In this document: one piece after another, positions 58,109-64,000 of the stretch | Layout: each line of letters starts with the position of its first letter | How positions within the stretch are numbered: the first letter of the stretch is position 1 | NCBI GenBank assembly: GCA_963965975.1 | Contig: OZ014423.1 | Location: 3,100,001 to 3,164,000 of the forward strand | Length of the DNA stretch: 64,000 nt | Direction of reading: 5' to 3' | Source of the DNA: Xestospongia bergquistia | Taxonomy: Eukaryota > Porifera > Demospongiae > Haplosclerida > Petrosiidae | Notes under the pieces: model-generated | Seen by the model: only the letters and a program-made list of their open reading frames with translations | Told to the model about the DNA's origin: nothing | Database searches by the model: none | Translations under genes and position numbers: made by a program

Positions 58109-59640
58109 TGTAGTGTAATGATATAATGTTCTAATGGTTGTGAGTTGTATAGTATGAATAATGTTAGAACAAAACAAATTCTGTTACATTTAGTAGGTCT
58201 ATCAATAAACTATTAAGAGATGATGTGATAACAATTGTTAATATACCTACTGTAAGTTGAATTATTAAATAGTACAATATCTGCTAAATGAACCTCAATG
58301 TTCTATAATAGGATAGAAAGGTTAATGTCACTGGTAATGATGATCTTATGTACATTAACTGATGACTAATGTAAGTTATCTGTTATAATAATATGGACAT
58401 TTCTTTACTAAATATGTATTTTAATAATTGATGGACTTTAGTCTATTATATAGGCGTATCATTAACTCTATGCATGACTAGACTAGACTGGAGGTGATGC
58501 AGTGATGTTCTCTAATAATCACTCTATGTAAGATTGATCTTTATATACCTTTTGTTAAAGTTTTCATTCTGTAATGATGTTCAAGTTGAGTGCACTGAGA
58601 TGGTGGAGATGATGAATGAGATGACGATGGAGACGATGATTGAGATGGTGATGGAGATAATGGTTGTATATGAATAGTTACACTATATATAGTACAATTA
58701 TATACTGTTTTGGTCTCCTTTAATTGGTTTATCTACTACTAACACTGTGTGGACATCAATAATTGTTCATGGGTCTGGAAAAATATTCAACATTGCTGGT
58801 TGTGGCTCTTTATCTTGTTCTTGAGGTTGACAGTCTTTGTGTGTTGAGTATGGTGAGGGATCAGTTTGTGGGTTGTGTATATGGACATCATAATGTGATT
58901 ATAGGGTGGTTGATGAGTCTGGGATATTAATAGGTGGATTTGGACATGGAAGAACTGTTTGTATGTTATTTTGTCAATACTTTCTAATATTGTACCCTCT
59001 TCCTTGTCTTGTGATACCTCACATCTCATTCATCTTTGTCTTTTGTGTATCTATATATAAACTCTCCCTGTATAACCTTCTAGGTATTATTGATGTATAA
59101 CGGTGACCCTTTCTCTTGATATTAAACCTGACGTCAGACCTTCCATATTTATTTTAATCCCTTTGTGTGTGTCTGTTAGTGTATAATGGTGACCCTTTCT
59201 CTTGATATTAAACCTGACGTAAGACCCTTCCATATTTATTTTAGTCCCTTTGTGTGTGTCTGTTACTGTGTCATAATGTTCTATAACTTATGTCTGGCAT
59301 ATTAAGTCCCTTTGTGTTGTGTAATCCTGAATTATTTAACCCCTTGTGTGCGTCATATAATCCTGAATAATTTAACCCCTTCTGTTTTAATTGTTGCCCA
59401 TTGAGTGTGTTGTGTATTAACCCCTTGTGTGTGTCGTATAATCTTGAATTATTTAACCCTCCATTTCATAATTGTTACCATTGTGTTGCATATTTATCCC
59501 TTTATGTATGCTTTATAATCCTGAATAATTTAAACCCTTCTGTTTCGTAATTGTTAACCATTGAGTGTGTTGCATATTTACCCCTTATGTGTGCTGTTTA
59601 AGGCTGAATTATTTAACTCCTTTTATAATTTTTTGTAAAT
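58109..59640. repeat. Left copy of a 1.5-kb direct duplication
   Basis: From CTGTAGTGTAATGATATAATG onward it matches 62527-64000 in the same orientation at an offset growing from 4418 to 4475 bases. Contains a GATGGTGATGGAGA trinucleotide-like patch at 58600-58660, a twofold 85-bp tandem repeat at 59093-59262 (GGTGACCCTTTCTCTTGATA) and a looser AATCCTGAATTATTTAACCC repeat at 59320-59620. The minus-strand ORF 58787-59029 is open in both copies but is probably not a gene. Confidence 0.8.
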
Positions 59641-60982
59641 TAATGCTGACATCTCATTGTCATTGTATTACTGGTATCTGGCTTGGTTTTGAAGGTTAGC
59701 TTTGTGGTGGTCTGGAAGGGTTACATTTTATTAACTGGTGTTTGTGAAGTCTAGGCTCTTCTTCTCTTTATCCCTAATAAGTGACATGGACTGTTGTACT
59801 CTAGAATTATTAAGTAATTTAATATACAACAGACTCTTGTCAATTTATAGTAATTATAAATTGCTCTGTTATAGTAAGTATTTTTCATTTTATAGTAGGA
59901 CTGTTTTCTACTGGAGATGACCATCAACTAATTCAGAGTTATAAATTCAACAATTTAAACGATCATTCTTTTAGGATAAGAGTACAATAGGTCTGTTTAC
60001 TGACTGGTCTATTGGAGATGATTGTCCTACTTCTAGTAAGTTAATAGAAACAATTACATTAAATAATGTTTTTACTGTTTGTTCTCTTCTATTATAATAG
60101 TAATTTATTCTACATCAACATGCGATGATCTAGAACTAGTATAGTCCTATGATATACTATATATGACTAGACTGGAGATGATGTAGTGAAGTTCTCTAAT
60201 AACTACACTATGTAAGATTGAAAATCAAACTGCCTATTTTTATTCTCTAGTTGTTTTTATTCTCTAGTTGCAACATGTTCTAGTTGAGTGCTGGGAATCA
60301 TGGCAGCTGTATCATAATACTTATACTATGTTATAAGTACGATACTACTGACACTTTTTTCACTCTAATATATTTATGATCTAATCTACATTAACTTATG
60401 ACTACTGTAAGTGGACTTATTAAGTAGTATACGTAGTACAATTTTCTACTAAAGAATTTTTTTTAAGCTTTCGTTATTATCCAGAAAGATCAGAATTACT
60501 TTATTACTAGCCTCTAAAAATGTACTTCAGTTTTTTATTAACAACTAAAAATTTACTACAGTATTTTTTACTGGCATCTAGAAATTTACTTCAGTATGGC
60601 ATCTAGAATTTTTTGTGTCCTGTTCATTGGCATCAGGGCTTTTGGTAAGTTTTCATTCATGGTTTGCATCAGCCTGGAGGGTTTGAAGATTAGGTTTTAT
60701 AGCAGATGTCTATGAAATATAAACTCTTTATCCCTAACAAAGTAATTTTAATATACAACAGACTCTTGTCAATTTATAATTATTATTATTGCTCTGTTAT
60801 AATAAGTATTTCATTTTATAGTAGGACTGCTTTCTACTGGAGATGATTAACTAATTGAGAGTTATAAACTCAATAATTTAAATGATACCTTCTTTTAGGA
60901 TAAGAGTAGAATAGGTCTGTTTACTGTCTGGTCTATTGGAGATGATTATCCTAATTCTAGTAAGTTAATAGAAACACCTACC
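59641..60982. other. Repeat-rich intergenic DNA
   Basis: Holds two more copies of the 57890 repeat and a patch at 60530-60690 (ACTGGCATCTAGAAATTTAC, TTGGCATCAGGGCTTTTGGT) that recurs at 62270-62430, on the other side of the transposase relic. No gene found. Confidence 0.55.
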
Positions 60983-61162
60983 GTAGTGCTAGAAATAATT
61001 GCGGGTATTAAACGTTGCGATTTCTGCAATTGTTGGTAACTTTCTTTAAAATACTATTTTTAATAATGCGATCTTCTTCTCAGACAAGATTCATAAAGAA
61101 TTATTTATAAGTGATTGAATGCATGAGTAGGCTAACTATGTCACTGACTATATACATGAATG

Positions 61163-62255
61163 TCAGATATCGACATCATCTGTACCAGAGACATCGTCAG
61201 AGTCAAAGGGGTCCTTATCTGATTCCAAGGTAGCATCAGCTACAAGTGCTACTTGTTCAACCCCATCTTCAATGGCACTGATGATTTCTGCCTTCTTGAA
61301 CCCATTTCGAACTATTTCAGGGGAAGAATGTATGTGGTCATACCAGACATGATCCATTTACAGCTGAGCTCTTTTACTACCGATATACATGAGTCAATAT
61401 GAATCTCATCCGGTTGTTTGTCATCTTGCAGCTGCTTTGCTACCTCCTAAGTGTACCATTCTGAAAATCTTCTCCTAAGTTTATCTTTGAAGGGTTTGTT
61501 GACACTCAGGTCTAGTGGTTGGAAAAGGTCAGTGCAATTATTTGGTACTATTACACTAAAGATACGATTTTCCTCCAACAGCATTTGGACTGCTTCACCT
61601 GTATGGCCTTTGAAAACGTCAAAGATGACCAGAGCTCCTTGATCTGGAGTGACATTTTTGGTCCGGACTGCTTTCACGTATGGAAGGATAATGTTGTTAA
61701 TGAATCGCATGGTAGTTTCCTCGTTGGCCCAGTGATTAGGGGTGTGCCGCACATCAAATCCAGATGGATAGGAGTACTATGGGTGACAAGAGTGGTTTTC
61801 CCCTGATAGAGAAGTTAGAGTGGTAGAAGCTCTCCAGACATTGAACCAGCCAATGTTAGCGTGATCTGACGTTTGTCATTGATCCCAGCAATTTCCATAC
61901 AAGATGATGCTCGTTGCTCCATTGTCCAGTTCTGTGATGGAATGAGCTTAACTCCAGCTTGATCCCAGTTTATCACTAACTCAGGAGGAATTTTGTGAAC
62001 CTTCACCATTCCACTGACCTGAGTCAGGTAAATGTGCTTCATTTGGGAGATTTGCTGATCAGAGAGTTTAGCTTTTGTTTGTGTGGATCCTCTTCGTTGT
62101 ACAAAACCCATCCGTCGTAAGATGGAAACAGCCCATGGTCGACCAAGCTCAATGTGGCCACCATATTTCGAAAGGGCAGACCTGTTTCTTGGAATTATGA
62201 CACCTTCAGCGGCAGCAAGAACCACAGGGACACTTACAGGAGTGCCAGCTTCCTA
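61163..62255 (-). pseudogene. pogo/Tigger-like transposase relic (DDE_1)
   Basis: Minus strand, reading downward from 62255. Upstream part (62252-61815): SALSKYGGHIELGRPWAVSI, LRRMGFVQRRGSTQTKAKLS, PPELVINWDQAGVKLIPSQN (first catalytic Asp in NWDQ), GINDKRQITLTLAGSMSGEL. Then TAA where Gln is usual, LLYQGKTT, a frameshift with a TAG, and (61752-61447) HTPNHWANEETTMRFINNII, ALVIFDVFKGHTGEAVQMLL (second Asp), VPNNCTDLFQPLDLSVNKPF (third Asp region), FSEWYT then TAG. After another frameshift, 61357-61163 gives SPEIVRNGFKKAEIISAIED and an acidic tail. The N-terminal DNA-binding part is missing. At least three stops and two frameshifts: dead copy. Confidence 0.85.
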
Positions 62256-62269
62256 CTACTGGCATCTAA

Positions 62270-62450
62270 ATATTTACTACAGTATGGCATGTAGAATTAT
62301 ACTTCAGTATTTTTTACTGGCATCTAAAAATTTACTTCAGTATGGCATCTAGAATTTTTTCATGTCCTGTTTATTGGCTTGGCATCAGGGCTTTTGGTAA
62401 GTTTTCATTCATGGTTTGTATCAGCCTGGAGGGTTCGAAAGTTAGTGTTC
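62270..62450. repeat. Flanking repeat, second copy of 60530-60690 sequence
   Basis: TACTTCAGTATTTTTTACTGGCATCTAAAA, TTGGCATCAGGGCTTTTGGT, TCATGGTTTGTATCAGCCTG. In the same orientation as the left copy, so the relic sits between direct repeats, most simply part of the wider local duplication. Confidence 0.6.
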
Positions 62451-62526
62451 ATTGTACACTAGAATTACAAGTAATAATTGTTATTGGTGCTCTGTTGTAA
62501 TAGCTATTTTTCATTTTATACTTGTT

Positions 62527-64000
62527 CTGTAGTGTAATGATATAATGTTGTAACGGTTGTGTGTTGTATAGTAAGAATAATGTTGGAACAAAACAAATTC
62601 TGTTACATTTAGTAGGTCTATCAATAAACTAAAAAGAGATGATGTGATAACAATTGTTAATATACCTACTGTAAGTTGAATTATTAAATAGTACAATGTC
62701 TACTAAATGAACCTCAATGTTCTATAATAGGATAGAAAGGTTAATGTCACTGGTAATGATGATCTTATGTACATTAACTGATGACTAATGTAAGTTATCT
62801 GTTATAATAATATGGACATTTCTTTACTAAACATGTATTTTAATAATTTTTAGATGGACTTTAGTCTATTATATAGGCGTATCATTAACTCTATGCATGA
62901 CTAGACTGGACTGGACTGGAGGTGATGCAGTGATGTTCTCTAATAATCACTCTATGTAAGATTGATCTTTATATACATTTTGTTAAACTTTTCATTCTGT
63001 AGTGACGTTCAAGTTGAGTGTACGAGATGGTGGAGATGATGATGGAAACGATGATTGAGATGGTGATGGAAATGATGATGGAGATGGAGATGGTGGTGAT
63101 GGTGATTGTGAGGATTGAGATGGTGATGGAGATAATGATTGTATATGAATAGTTACACTATATATAGTACAATTATATACTATTTTGGTCTCCTTTAATT
63201 GGTTTATCTACTACTAACACTGTGTGGACATCAATAATTGTTCATGGGTCTGGAAAAATATTCAACATTGCTGGTTGTGGCTCTTTATCTTGTTCTTGAG
63301 GTTGACAGTCTTTGTGTGTTGAGTATGGTGAGGGATCAGTTTGTGGGTTGTGTATATGGACATCATAATGTGATTATAGGGTGGTTGATGAGTCTGGGGT
63401 ATTAATAGGTGGATTTGGACATGGAAGAACTGTTTGTATGTTATTTTGTCAATACTTTCTAATATTGTATCCTCTTCCTTGTCTTGTGGTACCTCACATC
63501 TCATTCATCTTTGTCTTTTGTGTATCTATATATAACATTCCCTGTATAACCTTCTAGGTATTATTGATGTATAACGATGACCCTTTCTCTTGATATTAAA
63601 CCTGATGTCAGACCTTCCATATTTATTTTAATCCCTTTGTGTGTGTCTGTTAGTGTATAATGGTGACCCTTTCTCTTGATATTAAACCTGACGTAAGACC
63701 CTTCCATATTTATTTTAGTCCCTTTATGTGTGTCTGTTACTGTGTCATAATGTTCTATAACTTATGTCTGCCTTATTAAGTCCTTTTGTGTTGTGTAATC
63801 CTGAATTATTTAACCCCTTGTGTGCGTCATATAATCCTGAATAATTTAACCCCTTCTGTTTTAATTGTTGCCCATTGAGTGTGTTGTGTATTAACCCCTT
63901 GTGTGTGTCGTATAATCTTGAACTATTTAACCCTCCATTTCATAATTGTAACCATTTTGTTGCATATAATCCTGAATAATTTAACCCCTTCTGTTTCGTA
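62527..64000. repeat. Right copy of the 1.5-kb direct duplication
   Basis: Matches 58109-59600, running off the window. The GATGGTGATGGAGA patch is expanded here (about 63025-63135 against 60 bases on the left). Differences are scattered substitutions, without preference for third positions in the shared minus-strand ORF (63262-63504). Confidence 0.8.

Noticed and set aside
58787..59029. 80-aa minus-strand ORF repeated at 63262-63504
   Set aside because: Both copies are open, but they are recent duplicates; changes (G to D, S to P) alter amino acids freely and no domain, splice site or start context supports coding.

Overview
Organism and setting. The window is AT-rich eukaryotic nuclear DNA. 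Introns are very short (40-51 bp between the last coding exons), most of the sequence is tandem or dispersed repeat, and one locus is recognisable: the 3' end of a gene for Integrator complex subunit 2 (INTS2), plus strand, last exon ending at 54556. Tiny introns, abundant simple repeats and hAT and pogo/Tigger-type relics fit an early-branching animal. A demosponge such as Amphimedon is my best guess, but this is inference only. All family comparisons were made by eye from memory; no search was run.

Layout. (1) 1-2710: degenerate AT-rich minisatellite. (2) 2711-51780: about 49 kb of tandem, near-identical units (called U1, U2, U3a, U3b, U4, U4b, U5, U6 here). Each carries the same exon-like segments with splice-site-like borders, separated by short introns rich in CATC/CATT tetranucleotides and CT microsatellites. 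The minisatellite recurs at 11300-12884, 28457-30003 and 39635-40746. Every array ends in one inverted copy of its own unit. Segments are lettered a-r. Those whose translations look INTS2-like are a+b (perhaps N-terminal), l, d, e, o, p, q and r. Segments a and b join in frame across their intron, and so do o and p, so they descend from real exons. (3) 51781-54556: single-copy terminal INTS2 exons, which read clearly as INTS2. (4) 54557-57900: unique, gene-poor DNA with a poly(A) signal, two short inverted-repeat elements, a pair of identical palindromes matching the p53-family half-site pattern, and a small ORF just downstream. (5) 57900-64000: a direct duplication (about 58.1-59.6 kb against 62.5-64.0 kb) around a decayed pogo/Tigger-like transposase (about 61163-62255, minus strand).

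Interpretation. The amplified units are probably segmental copies of internal parts of the INTS2 locus, lying upstream of the terminal exons. Most carry disabling changes: TAG codons shared by all eight copies of exon o, TAG codons in all seven copies of exon r, group-specific frameshifts, and a TTA-to-TAA change in three units. Some segments stay open in several copies. Even the terminal exons have single-base frame mismatches at three junctions. The locus is therefore a pseudogene, an assembly with indel errors, or a gene using splice forms I cannot resolve. Shared indels and a shared hAT insertion sort the units into A (U2, U5), B (U3a, U4, U6) and C (U3b, U4b, and the 3' part of U1).
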